A DNA stretch of 25,839 bases, taken from Fimenecus sp045631075 (GTDB lineage Bacteria > Bacillota > Clostridia > Oscillospirales > Acutalibacteraceae). The translations under genes and the position numbers were made by a program. Positions 9,163 to 15,921 of this stretch are shown here, one piece after another. The notes beneath the pieces were generated by a model, which ran no database searches, was not told where the DNA came from, and was given only the letters and a program-made list of their open reading frames with translations. The stretch's first letter is position 1. Every line of letters starts with the position of its first letter. The stretch is from assembly GCA_045631075.1 (NCBI GenBank), contig JAZQUC010000078.1, forward strand, positions 1 through 25,839. Direction: 5' to 3'.

Positions 9163-10310
9163 TATTCTGCGTATTTGATAACTAACTGTCTTGCGAGAGC
9201 ATCTGCCTCATAAACATCGTCAACTGTGTAAGTATTGACTTTTGGTGCTTCGTTCATAACCTTTTCCACTAATTCAGCAATCTGCAAGAAACCGATTTCA
9301 CCTTTTCTGAACATAAGGTTTGCCTGTTCATTTGCTGAATTTGCAAATGCAGGATAAAGTCCGCCGCGTGTAATTGCTTCACGACATATATCCATACATC
9401 TGAATGTTTCGTAATCAGGTTTATAGAAGGTCAAAGTACCAAGCTTTGTCAAATCAAGTTCACCTGTAAGAGATTCAATTCTTTCAGGATAAGTAAGAGC
9501 GTATTGAATAGGAATTTTCATATCGGGAAGTCCCATTTGTGCTATTACTGCATTATCATCATACTCCACAGCAGAATGAATTATACTTTCTCTGTGCACT
9601 ACAATCTCAATTTTTGAAGGAAGAACATCAAAAAGCCATACTGCTTCAATAAGTTCAAGTCCCTTATTCATCATTGTAGCAGAGTCAATGGTTATTTTTT
9701 GTCCCATACTCCAGTTTGGATGCTTAAGAGCGTCGGCAACAGTCACTTTTTCTAATTCTTCTCGTGTTTTGCCGAAGAATGGTCCACCACTTGCAGTTAA
9801 AATGATTCTTTTTAATGCTTTATTTGTAGGTTGTCCCTGTAAGCATTGGAAAATTGCAGAATGCTCTGAATCAACAGGAAGAATGTTTACTCCCTTTTCC
9901 TTTGCATTTGTTGTAACAAGAAGACCACCTGCCACAAGAGTTTCCTTGTTAGCAAGTGCTATTTTTTTATTAGCATCAATTGCTGTGAGGGTAGGCTTTA
10001 ATCCCGCCATACCAACAACAGAATTGATTACAGTATCGGCTTCGTCAACACCTGCACATTCACAAACACCTTCAATTCCTGAAAGGACTTTTGTGCCTGT
10101 ATCAGCAACACGGTTTTTAAGCTCTTTTGCAGCATTTTCATCCACCAATGCAGCAATTTTCGGCTTGAATTCACGGATTTGCTCTTCTATTAAATCTACA
10201 TTAGAATATGCCGAAAGCGCGGACACAGAGTAGCCGCACTTTCTCGCAGTTTCAAGGCTCTGTGTACCGATTGAACCGGTTGAGCCTAAAATACTTAAAT
10301 TTTTAGTCAT
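9162..10310 (-). CDS. dxr: 1-deoxy-D-xylulose 5-phosphate reductoisomerase
   Basis: Second enzyme of the MEP isoprenoid pathway, converting DXP to MEP with NADPH and a divalent metal. The N-terminal NADPH loop reads ILGSTGSIGTQSLE (glycine motif at residues 9-15). The metal-binding residues D147 and E149 are in PVDSEHSAIFQ, and TASGGPFF and DSATMMNKGLELIEA supply the substrate loop and the third acidic ligand. Length 382 is typical. The stop TAG overlaps or abuts the start of rseP, and only one base separates this gene from the cdsA stop-to-start junction upstream, so it lies deep in the operon. Confidence 0.97.
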   Translation of the reverse strand: MTKNLSILGSTGSIGTQSLETARKCGYSVSALSAYSNVDLIEEQIREFKPKIAALVDENAAKELKNRVADTGTKVLSGIEGVCECAGVDEADTVINSVVGMAGLKPTLTAIDANKKIALANKETLVAGGLLVTTNAKEKGVNILPVDSEHSAIFQCLQGQPTNKALKRIILTASGGPFFGKTREELEKVTVADALKHPNWSMGQKITIDSATMMNKGLELIEAVWLFDVLPSKIEIVVHRESIIHSAVEYDDNAVIAQMGLPDMKIPIQYALTYPERIESLTGELDLTKLGTLTFYKPDYETFRCMDICREAITRGGLYPAFANSANEQANLMFRKGEIGFLQIAELVEKVMNEAPKVNTYTVDDVYEADALARQLVIKYAE

Positions 10311-10311
10311 T

Positions 10312-11181
10312 TTATATTGACACCTCGAAAATGTTGAATACTACATAGAATGCAGCAGAAACAAACATAATACTGTCGAAACGGTCCATAATTCCACCGT
10401 GACCAGGAATAAGATTGCCAAAATCCTTTATTCCGTAATTACGCTTGATAAGTGATGCTGTAAGGTCACCACACATACCAACAACAGATGTAATTATTGA
10501 TGCCACAACTATCGGAAAGTAATTATGAACGGGATTTTCAAAAATAAAATTATCATAAACTGCATAAAGAATTACATTTGCAAGGATACAGCCTAAAACA
10601 CCACCAACTGCACCTTCAATTGTCTTTTTAGGACTGATTTTCGGACAAAGCTTATGTTTACCAAGAAAACTTCCTGTAAAGTATGCAAATGTATCTGTCA
10701 TACAAGCTGAGAAAAGAATAAATAAAATCAGAAAAATACCATGTGCATTTGTATATCCCTTATCAGGATAGTACAATGCGATATCTCTGAAATACATAAG
10801 TCTTGTAAATGCAAACGGCACAAACAACGAAGATATTACCACAAATGAAATATGTGAAAATTTTGTTTTCTCGTGATTATGAAGCATTAAGAAACAAAGA
10901 ATCAAAACATAAATGATTATAAGATATTCTGTTTTAAGGTTAAGAAATTCTAACTCTCTTAAATAATGTCCGTACTCATAATAAACAGGGAACAATATTG
11001 AAACTGCAACACTCAAAATCATTACGGGTTTATTTTCAAGTCCGCTGGAACGATTAAGCTCATATGTTGCCATACCACACAAAAACATTGCGAACACAAG
11101 GAAAAACCATGTGTGCATAAACACAAGTGCAGAAATCCCGATTGCAGTCCACAAAAGACCAAATATTATTCGTTTTGCCAT
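10312..11181 (-). CDS. cdsA: Phosphatidate cytidylyltransferase
   Basis: Makes CDP-diacylglycerol from phosphatidate and CTP at the membrane, feeding phosphatidylglycerol and cardiolipin synthesis. The C-terminal CDP-alcohol signature is plain: SLIKRNYGIKDFGNLIPGHGG followed by MDRFDS. Most of the rest is hydrophobic, with about seven or eight membrane segments. The frame stays open for 20 more codons upstream, into uppS, but the ATG at 11179-11181 (MAKRIIFGLL) has GAGG placed correctly and starts 25 bases after the uppS stop, so it is the better start, giving 289 residues. UppS next to CdsA is a very conserved bacterial pairing. Confidence 0.96.
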   Translation of the reverse strand: MAKRIIFGLLWTAIGISALVFMHTWFFLVFAMFLCGMATYELNRSSGLENKPVMILSVAVSILFPVYYEYGHYLRELEFLNLKTEYLIIIYVLILCFLMLHNHEKTKFSHISFVVISSLFVPFAFTRLMYFRDIALYYPDKGYTNAHGIFLILFILFSACMTDTFAYFTGSFLGKHKLCPKISPKKTIEGAVGGVLGCILANVILYAVYDNFIFENPVHNYFPIVVASIITSVVGMCGDLTASLIKRNYGIKDFGNLIPGHGGIMDRFDSIMFVSAAFYVVFNIFEVSI

Positions 11182-11206
11182 AAATATCCTCTTTTCGTCT
11201 TTCTTT

Positions 11207-11941
11207 TTATACTCCACCGAAACGTCTGTTGCGTTTTTCAAACTCCCTTAGTGCTTCACAAAGATTTTCCTCTGTAAAATCAGGCCATAAAACATTTGAA
11301 AACCAGAATTCTGAATACGCCGACTGCCATGTAAGGAAGTTTGACAATCTGTACTCACCGCTTGGTCTGATAATCAAATCAGGGTCTGGAATATCCTTTG
11401 TATAAAGACTTGCTGAAATCATATCTTCGGTAATATCCTCAGGTAAAATCTCGCCATTTTTTACCTTCTGCGCAATTTCTTTTACGCCTTCTGTAATTTC
11501 GTGACGACCACCGTAATTGATAGCAAGATTTAAAACAACCTTTGTTTCATATCTGCTTTCATTTTCAATATGCTCCATTAAAGCCTGAATATCCTCAGGA
11601 ATTCCTTTTCGGTCACCTATAAAACGAAGCGCAATTCCTTTTTCTTTGTTTTCTTCTTTTCTTTCTTCTGCCTCGTTAAGATATTCTCTGAACAACTGCA
11701 TAATAGCATCCACTTCTTCCTGTGGACGCTTCCAGTTTTCAGTAGAAAAAGCATAGAAAGTAAGGCACTTCACACCGACCTCAGCAGCAAACTCGCCGAT
11801 TTTACGGAATGTTTTTGCACCCTCAATATGACCTTTATATCTTGGTAAATTTCTTTGTTTTGCCCATCTGCCATTACCATCCATAATAATGCCGATATGT
11901 TTTGGTAAAACAGAAAATTCAGGTATATTCTTTTCCATCAT
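11207..11941 (-). CDS. uppS: Isoprenyl transferase (undecaprenyl diphosphate synthase)
   Basis: cis-Prenyltransferase that adds isopentenyl units to farnesyl diphosphate, making the C55 carrier for peptidoglycan and wall polymers. The diagnostic IIMDGNGRWAKQR block is near the N-terminus with catalytic D21, followed by YKGH, FSTENWKRP and near the C-terminus DLIIRPSGEYRLSNFL and YSEFWFSNVLWPDF. Length 244 is standard. Two consecutive ATGs open the gene and the ribosome binding site is poor compared with its neighbours (only AAG about six bases upstream), with a GC-rich hairpin a little further upstream. Its product supplies the lipid carrier that wall-polymer genes such as those at 17-22 kb would need. 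Confidence 0.96.
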   Translation of the reverse strand: MMEKNIPEFSVLPKHIGIIMDGNGRWAKQRNLPRYKGHIEGAKTFRKIGEFAAEVGVKCLTFYAFSTENWKRPQEEVDAIMQLFREYLNEAEERKEENKEKGIALRFIGDRKGIPEDIQALMEHIENESRYETKVVLNLAINYGGRHEITEGVKEIAQKVKNGEILPEDITEDMISASLYTKDIPDPDLIIRPSGEYRLSNFLTWQSAYSEFWFSNVLWPDFTEENLCEALREFEKRNRRFGGV

Positions 11942-11962
11942 ATTCTTAAAATAAGCAAATCA

Positions 11963-11980
11963 GGGCGGAATTATCCGCCC
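11963..11980 (-). other. Intergenic GC-rich hairpin between frr and uppS
   Basis: gggcgga-atta-tccgccc is a perfect 7-bp stem with a 4-base loop in a 48-base gap within the operon, and it stands out in an A/T-rich region. Flanking aatcag and ctgatt could extend the pairing with a bulge. In the transcribed direction it is followed by TGATTTGCTTATTTT, which is only a weak U-tract. A partial terminator or mRNA-processing or stability element is possible; full termination would silence six downstream genes that have no evident promoter. Confidence 0.5.
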
Positions 11981-11989
11981 GCAATCTGA

Positions 11990-12544
11990 TTATATCTCCA
12001 TAATCTCTTTTTCTTTTTTGTCTGCTACTGTATCAATTTCTTTGATGAAATCATCAGTAATCTTCTGAATCTTTGTTTCAGCGTTTTTCTGGTCATCTTC
12101 AGTAATTTCGCTGTTTTTCTTCATTGCCTTGATTTTATCAATAGCATCACGACGAATTGAACGAATTGCAACCTTTGATTCTTCTGCAGTCTTGCTTACA
12201 TCCTTACAAAGCATCTTTCTGCGTTCTTCTGTAAGTGGTGGGAATGTAAGACGAATTACCTTACCATCATTCATTGGAGTAATACCAAGGTCAGAAGCCT
12301 GAATTGCCTTTGAAATAGGATTAATTGTACTAACATCCCATGGCTGAATAACAAGAATTCTACCTTCACTTACTGAAACAGCAGCCATCTGCTGAATTGG
12401 TGTTGGAACTCCGTAATAGTCAACCTGAATTTTATCAAGAACAGCAGGAGTTGCACGACCCGCTCTCATACCTGCGAAATCTTTTTCAAGAACAGCAACT
12501 GTCTTGTTCATTTTTTCTTTCATTGCGTCAAATACTGTATTCAT
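11990..12544 (-). CDS. frr: Ribosome recycling factor
   Basis: Releases ribosomes from mRNA after termination together with EF-G. The 184-residue protein matches the family length and shows MRAGRATPAVLDKIQVDYYG near residues 26-45 (three-helix bundle and hinge), IQPWD, ITPMNDG, and the basic helix IRSIRRDA with the conserved Arg residues. The C-terminal half is a long charged helix. GGGAG lies nine bases ahead of the ATG. It follows pyrH by 28 bases, a conserved pairing across bacteria. Confidence 0.97.
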   Translation of the reverse strand: MNTVFDAMKEKMNKTVAVLEKDFAGMRAGRATPAVLDKIQVDYYGVPTPIQQMAAVSVSEGRILVIQPWDVSTINPISKAIQASDLGITPMNDGKVIRLTFPPLTEERRKMLCKDVSKTAEESKVAIRSIRRDAIDKIKAMKKNSEITEDDQKNAETKIQKITDDFIKEIDTVADKKEKEIMEI

Positions 12545-12572
12545 AAATCTGTCTCCCTTTTTTATTTATTGA

Positions 12573-13286
12573 TTATTTTTCGTCAACAACAAGTGTTCCC
12601 ACAACTTCACCCTTAACAGCCTTAACCATATTTTCAGGCTGCTGAAGATTGAAAACAAGAAGTGGAATTTTATTATCTCTGCAAAGTGATGCTGCTGTAC
12701 TATCCATAACAGCAAGTCCCTTGCTGAGAATATCCTGATGAGTAATCACATCATACTTGATAGCATCATCAAAACGATTTGGGTCTTTATCATAAACACC
12801 ATCAACATTTGTAGCCTTAAAAATAATATCAGCATCAATTTCGGCTGCACGAAGAGCTGCTGCAGTATCAGTTGAGAAGAATGGGTTACCTGTTCCGCAA
12901 CCGAAAATTACAACTCTACCCTTTTCAAGGTGACGCTTTGCACGATGACTGATGTATGGTTCAGCAATTTTATTCATTTCAATAGCTGTTTGAACTCTAA
13001 CAATAACACCAAGCTGTTCAAGTGAATCAGCAAGTGCCAATGAATTCATAACAGTTGCAAGCATACCAATATGGTCAGCTCTTGTTCTGTCCATATCCCC
13101 ACTTGAACGACCTCTCCAGAAATTCCCGCCACCAACAACGATAGCAACTTCTGTACCCATATCCGCCATTTCCTTAATAGCAGAACACACACTGTTTACA
13201 GTATCAAAATCAAAGCCATGTTTTTTGTCACCAGCAAGCACTTCACCGCTGACTTTTAGGAGTACTCTTTTTTACTTTGGTTCCAT
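12573..13286 (-). CDS. pyrH: UMP kinase with an in-frame TAA at codon 5
   Basis: Phosphorylates UMP to UDP using ATP; normally essential, hexameric and UTP-inhibited. The body of the protein is intact: VVGGGNFWRG, MDRTRADHIGMLATVMNSLAL, GTGNPFFSTDTAAALRA, VDGVYDKDP and MDSTAASLCRDN. The family-like start is the ATG at 13284-13286, seven bases after GGAGGTG, and reads MEPK-stop-KRVLLKVSGEVLAGD. The stop (minus-strand TAA, 13272-13274) stands where relatives such as B. subtilis PyrH have Tyr in PKYKR. Downstream of it the first possible start is GTG at 13239-13241, which would drop the conserved K-x-SGE phosphate-binding strand and has only a weak, badly spaced GGTGA. The frame is otherwise unbroken, so this is a one-codon lesion, a base-calling error or a recoding case. 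Product identity is sure; expression of full-length protein is not. Confidence 0.9.
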
Positions 13287-13302
13287 AATAAAACACCTCC
13301 GT

Positions 13303-13326
13303 GGTAATCCCAATTCACCGATTACC
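13303..13326 (-). promoter_or_regulatory. Leader hairpin just upstream of the pyrH ribosome binding site
   Basis: Inverted repeat ggtaatc / gattacc, a 7-bp stem with a 10-base loop, ending a few bases before the GGAGGTG ribosome binding site of pyrH (13290-13297). It lies within the short leader of the eight-gene operon. It could affect leader stability or ribosome access, but it is modest and resembles no riboswitch I know. Confidence 0.35.
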
Positions 13327-13337
13327 ATATTTAGTAT

Positions 13338-13366
13338 ATTTTACATTAAAATCACTCTTATGTAAA
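13338..13366 (-). promoter_or_regulatory. Promoter of the pyrH-frr-uppS-cdsA-dxr-rseP-ispG-polC operon
   Basis: On the minus strand: TTTACA (13361-13366), 17-base spacer, TAAAAT (13338-13343), about 50 bases ahead of the pyrH ATG. The -35 box is embedded in an inverted repeat actctt-atgta-aagagt (13354-13370), which could be an operator. No other convincing promoter was seen inside the operon. Confidence 0.65.
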
Positions 13367-13408
13367 GAGTATTTTTGACAATTACTGCGTAAATTATTGC
13401 ACAAAAGA

Positions 13409-13432
13409 AAAAGGCAGGAAAACCTGCCTTTT
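13409..13432 (-). terminator. Rho-independent terminator after the Big_2-type gene
   Basis: Perfect 10-bp stem with an AAAA/TTTT loop (aaggcagg-aaaa-cctgcctt plus two A:T pairs), eight bases past the stop of the minus-strand gene, followed in its direction by TTTCTTTT. It insulates that gene from the pyrH promoter just downstream. Confidence 0.85.
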
Positions 13433-13439
13433 CAAATTA

Positions 13440-14585
13440 TTAAAGAATGACTGAAATAAGGAAAGTAAATGTTGCAATAGCGGCAACAAAAGGAGCAAGA
13501 ATCGGTGCAAGCGGGAGAAGAATGATTGAGCCTGCAATGCCTGCTGCGACCTTAATCCACATTGTACTTTCTGCTTCTGAAACATTCTGCCAGCTGAAAT
13601 AGACATCACTACCATCCATACAGAATGAGTCTACGCTCATACCGTCTTTTGAAGTGCTCATTTCAAGACCGCATTCTGCAAATCCGTCCGCAACAAGTGC
13701 TGCCATTTCTTCATCCTTGAAGGTAATTCTGCCTGTAAGACGAAGCTCGTCTGCCGGTTCCTCCTGTCTGAGGTGACCATTTTTGAAGCCTGTGCACCAC
13801 CAATAATAATCATAAGGTCTTGTGAATTCACGATTCCAATTTCCTTTGGTATCCTCATGCCAAAGAGTCATTTCCATTTTAAGCCAATCCTCTTCGTCAG
13901 GACAGTTGAACATTGTGAATGCGTTGATACCCTTATCAGAATGAGGACGGTTATAAACTCCTATTTCACCGCCATAGAAAACGAGTCCGTACTGACCTTT
14001 CCACAACTGTATCATCCAATCCTTTTCTTCATAGGTGAAGAAAATACGAATATAATCATATTCAAGAAGAAGATACGGTGATACATAGTCGTAAATTCTG
14101 CCGAAGCCGAAGCCATGCTGCCATGCTTCCTTATCGTTCGTATAATAGTAGTCATCAATATAGCTATACTGATAGCTCAAAACCTGATTGTTTTCAAGCA
14201 AATTTTTCAAAACAGAGTTGCGTTTTACAACATTTATCGCAAATTCACCTGTAAGAACTTCACCGTCAACCTCTGTCTGAGCATAAATCACAGCCTTACC
14301 CACACTGACGCCCTTAACTTTGCCGTTTGAGTCAACTGTTGCTATACTATCATCAGATGAACTCCATGTAATTTCAGGCTGAATATCCACATTTGTTACA
14401 GTAGCAGTCATCTGAGCTGTTTTTCTTTTAGCTACAGACAGACGGTCACTCTGCATTACAAGAGCATGACCTTCACTTAAAGCTTCGTAACCATTATCAG
14501 TTGCAAAAGCATTAATTGGTAAAACTGATACAGCCACAATCACAACAAGCATAATTGAAACAATTTTAGTTGCAAATTTTTTCAT
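13440..14585 (-). CDS. Secreted protein with Big_2-type domain and hydrophobic C-terminal tail
   Basis: A 381-residue protein of unknown function. Residues 1-28 are a clear Sec signal peptide (MKKFATKIV, hydrophobic core, cleavage likely after AFA). Residues of about 40-125 form a bacterial Ig-like group 2 (Big_2) domain with the usual ITWSSSDDSIATVDSNGKV and GVSVGKAVIYA blocks. The middle (about 130-340) is rich in Trp and Tyr, with WMIQLWKGQYGLVFYGGEIG and YYWWCTGFKNGH; I think this resembles DUF4474 but cannot confirm it. The final 35 residues are almost wholly hydrophobic with several Pro and Gly and no charged end, so the tail would anchor or insert into membrane; there is no LPxTG sortase motif. 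GGAGGG precedes the chosen ATG; 13 extra in-frame codons upstream lack support. It is monocistronic, with its own promoter and terminator. Confidence 0.85.
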   Translation of the reverse strand: MKKFATKIVSIMLVVIVAVSVLPINAFATDNGYEALSEGHALVMQSDRLSVAKRKTAQMTATVTNVDIQPEITWSSSDDSIATVDSNGKVKGVSVGKAVIYAQTEVDGEVLTGEFAINVVKRNSVLKNLLENNQVLSYQYSYIDDYYYTNDKEAWQHGFGFGRIYDYVSPYLLLEYDYIRIFFTYEEKDWMIQLWKGQYGLVFYGGEIGVYNRPHSDKGINAFTMFNCPDEEDWLKMEMTLWHEDTKGNWNREFTRPYDYYWWCTGFKNGHLRQEEPADELRLTGRITFKDEEMAALVADGFAECGLEMSTSKDGMSVDSFCMDGSDVYFSWQNVSEAESTMWIKVAAGIAGSIILLPLAPILAPFVAAIATFTFLISVIL

Positions 14586-14614
14586 AAATAACCCTCCTGA
14601 AAAATTGTTTGAAT

Positions 14615-14643
14615 ATTCTAACACCTGTGGTAAATTCTGTCAA
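14615..14643 (-). promoter_or_regulatory. Promoter for the secreted Big_2-type protein
   Basis: Minus strand TTGACA (14638-14643), 17-base spacer, TAGAAT (14615-14620) with TGT just before it, an extended -10. It lies about 30 bases before the start codon. Confidence 0.65.
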
Positions 14644-14686
14644 CGAAAAATTTGTAGACACTCACTATTTCTGCAAAAAATTATGA

Positions 14687-14715
14687 TTGACTATTTTCGC
14701 ATAAAGATATATAAT
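14687..14715 (+). promoter_or_regulatory. Promoter for the N-acetylhexosamine kinase gene
   Basis: TTGACT (14687-14692), 17-base spacer, perfect TATAAT (14710-14715), about 47 bases before the ATG. It diverges from the promoter of the secreted protein gene. Confidence 0.75.
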
Positions 14716-14762
14716 TATTTAACGCATTTTATCCTTGAAAAACTATTTGTGAGGTGCAAAAA

Positions 14763-15872
14763 ATGGCGAACATGCCTTTTAATATTGAAGAAATATGCGA
14801 AAAATTTTCAATAGACGGTCACTTTACCGGATATGAAAAAATCAACAACGGGCATATAAACAGTACATACAATCTTATTTTTGAAGAAAACGGAGAAACA
14901 TTTAAATATGTTCTTCAGAAAGTTAATACAGTAGTATTTAAGAACCCTGACGGTCTTATGAGCAATATTGTTGCCGTTACAAAACATATTGCAAAGAAGA
15001 ACGAGGAAAGAAAAATTGACAATGCTGAACGCAGAACTCTTTTCTTCATTCCTTGCACAGACGGAAAATATTATTACATAGACAAAAATGACAATTGCTG
15101 GCGTCTTTACGTATATGTTGATGACGTTTATACATGTAACACAATCGATAGCGAAGAGGTTTTCATGAATGCAGGTGTTGCATTTGGTGAATTCCAGAAT
15201 CTTCTTTCTGATTTTGACGGTTCTTCTCTTTTTGAAACAATCGAGAAATTCCACAATACTGCTTCTCGTTTTGAAAATCTTAAAAAAGCAATCGAAGAAA
15301 ACAAAGCAGGTCGTCTTGATTCTGTAAAGAAGGAAGTTGAATTTGCGCTTGCACGCGAAAATGATACTCACATTCTTGTTGATATGATTGCTGAAGGCAA
15401 GCTTCCACTTCGTGTTACTCACAATGACACAAAGCTTAACAACATTCTTTTCGATAACATTACAAATCAGGGTATTTGCATTATTGACCTTGACACTGTT
15501 ATGCCTGGTCTTTCACTTTATGATTTTGGTGACAGTATCCGTTTTGGTGCAAATACTGCAACAGAAGATGAAAAGGACCTTTCAAAGGTAAGTCTTAGTC
15601 TTCCACTTTATGAAGCTTATGTAAAGGGTTATTTAAGCAAGGCAAAGGATGCACTTACAGACCTTGAAAAAGAGCTTTTACCATTTGGTGCAAAGATTAT
15701 GACCTACGAATGTGGTATCCGTTTCCTTACTGACTATCTTAATGGTGACGTATATTTCAAAATTGCACATCCTGAACACAACCTTGACCGTTGCCGTACA
15801 CAGTTTGAGCTTGTCGCTGATATGGAACGCAAGATGGAAAAGATGCAGGAAATTACAAAAAAATATTGCTGA
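14763..15872 (+). CDS. nahK: N-acetylhexosamine 1-kinase (NahK-like, APH fold)
   Basis: Cytoplasmic anomeric kinase that in bifidobacteria phosphorylates GlcNAc and GalNAc at C1 during salvage from lacto-N-biose and galacto-N-biose. The 369-residue protein closely follows Bifidobacterium longum NahK as I recall it: GHINSTY near the start, RVTHNDTKLNNILFD with catalytic D222, IIDLDTVMPG with metal ligand D242, YDFGDSIRFGA, EDEKDLSKV, and YPEHNL-like HPEHNLDRCRTQ near the end. The 20-residue spacing of the two Asp matches NahK (D208/D228). The ATG at 14763 has GAGGTG six bases ahead; an upstream GTG is part of that binding site. No lacto-N-biose phosphorylase is adjacent, so here it may feed HexNAc-1-phosphate into nucleotide sugars. 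The exact sugar is inferred. Confidence 0.88.
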   Translation: MANMPFNIEEICEKFSIDGHFTGYEKINNGHINSTYNLIFEENGETFKYVLQKVNTVVFKNPDGLMSNIVAVTKHIAKKNEERKIDNAERRTLFFIPCTDGKYYYIDKNDNCWRLYVYVDDVYTCNTIDSEEVFMNAGVAFGEFQNLLSDFDGSSLFETIEKFHNTASRFENLKKAIEENKAGRLDSVKKEVEFALARENDTHILVDMIAEGKLPLRVTHNDTKLNNILFDNITNQGICIIDLDTVMPGLSLYDFGDSIRFGANTATEDEKDLSKVSLSLPLYEAYVKGYLSKAKDALTDLEKELLPFGAKIMTYECGIRFLTDYLNGDVYFKIAHPEHNLDRCRTQFELVADMERKMEKMQEITKKYC

Positions 15873-15890
15873 TAAAAACACAAAAATTTT

Positions 15891-15921
15891 GCTCCTACAA
15901 AACATCGTAGGAGCATTTTTT
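15891..15921. terminator. Bidirectional terminator between nahK and the GT2 gene
   Basis: Perfect 8-bp stem gctcctac / gtaggagc with an 8-base loop, followed by ATTTTTT on the plus strand; on the minus strand the stem is followed by AAAATTTTTG. It sits between convergent genes and its T-run overlaps the stop codon of the glycosyltransferase gene. Confidence 0.85.

Noticed and set aside
9688..10233. 181-codon open frame on the plus strand inside dxr
   Set aside because: Antisense to strongly recognised dxr; no promoter or ribosome binding site and no family resemblance.
11182..11241. Upstream in-frame extension of cdsA overlapping uppS
   Set aside because: The ATG at 11181 has a well-placed GAGG and begins the typical hydrophobic N-terminus; the extension adds a charged stretch in the uppS coding region.
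13239..13241. GTG as the true start of pyrH
   Set aside because: Would drop the conserved phosphate-binding strand seen just upstream in frame, and its ribosome binding site is weak; the ATG at 13286 with GGAGGTG fits the family, despite the TAA.
14808..15422. 204-codon open frame on the minus strand inside nahK
   Set aside because: Lies wholly antisense to a gene with clear catalytic motifs; composition is Phe/Cys/Ile-rich as expected of an antisense shadow; no ribosome binding site seen.
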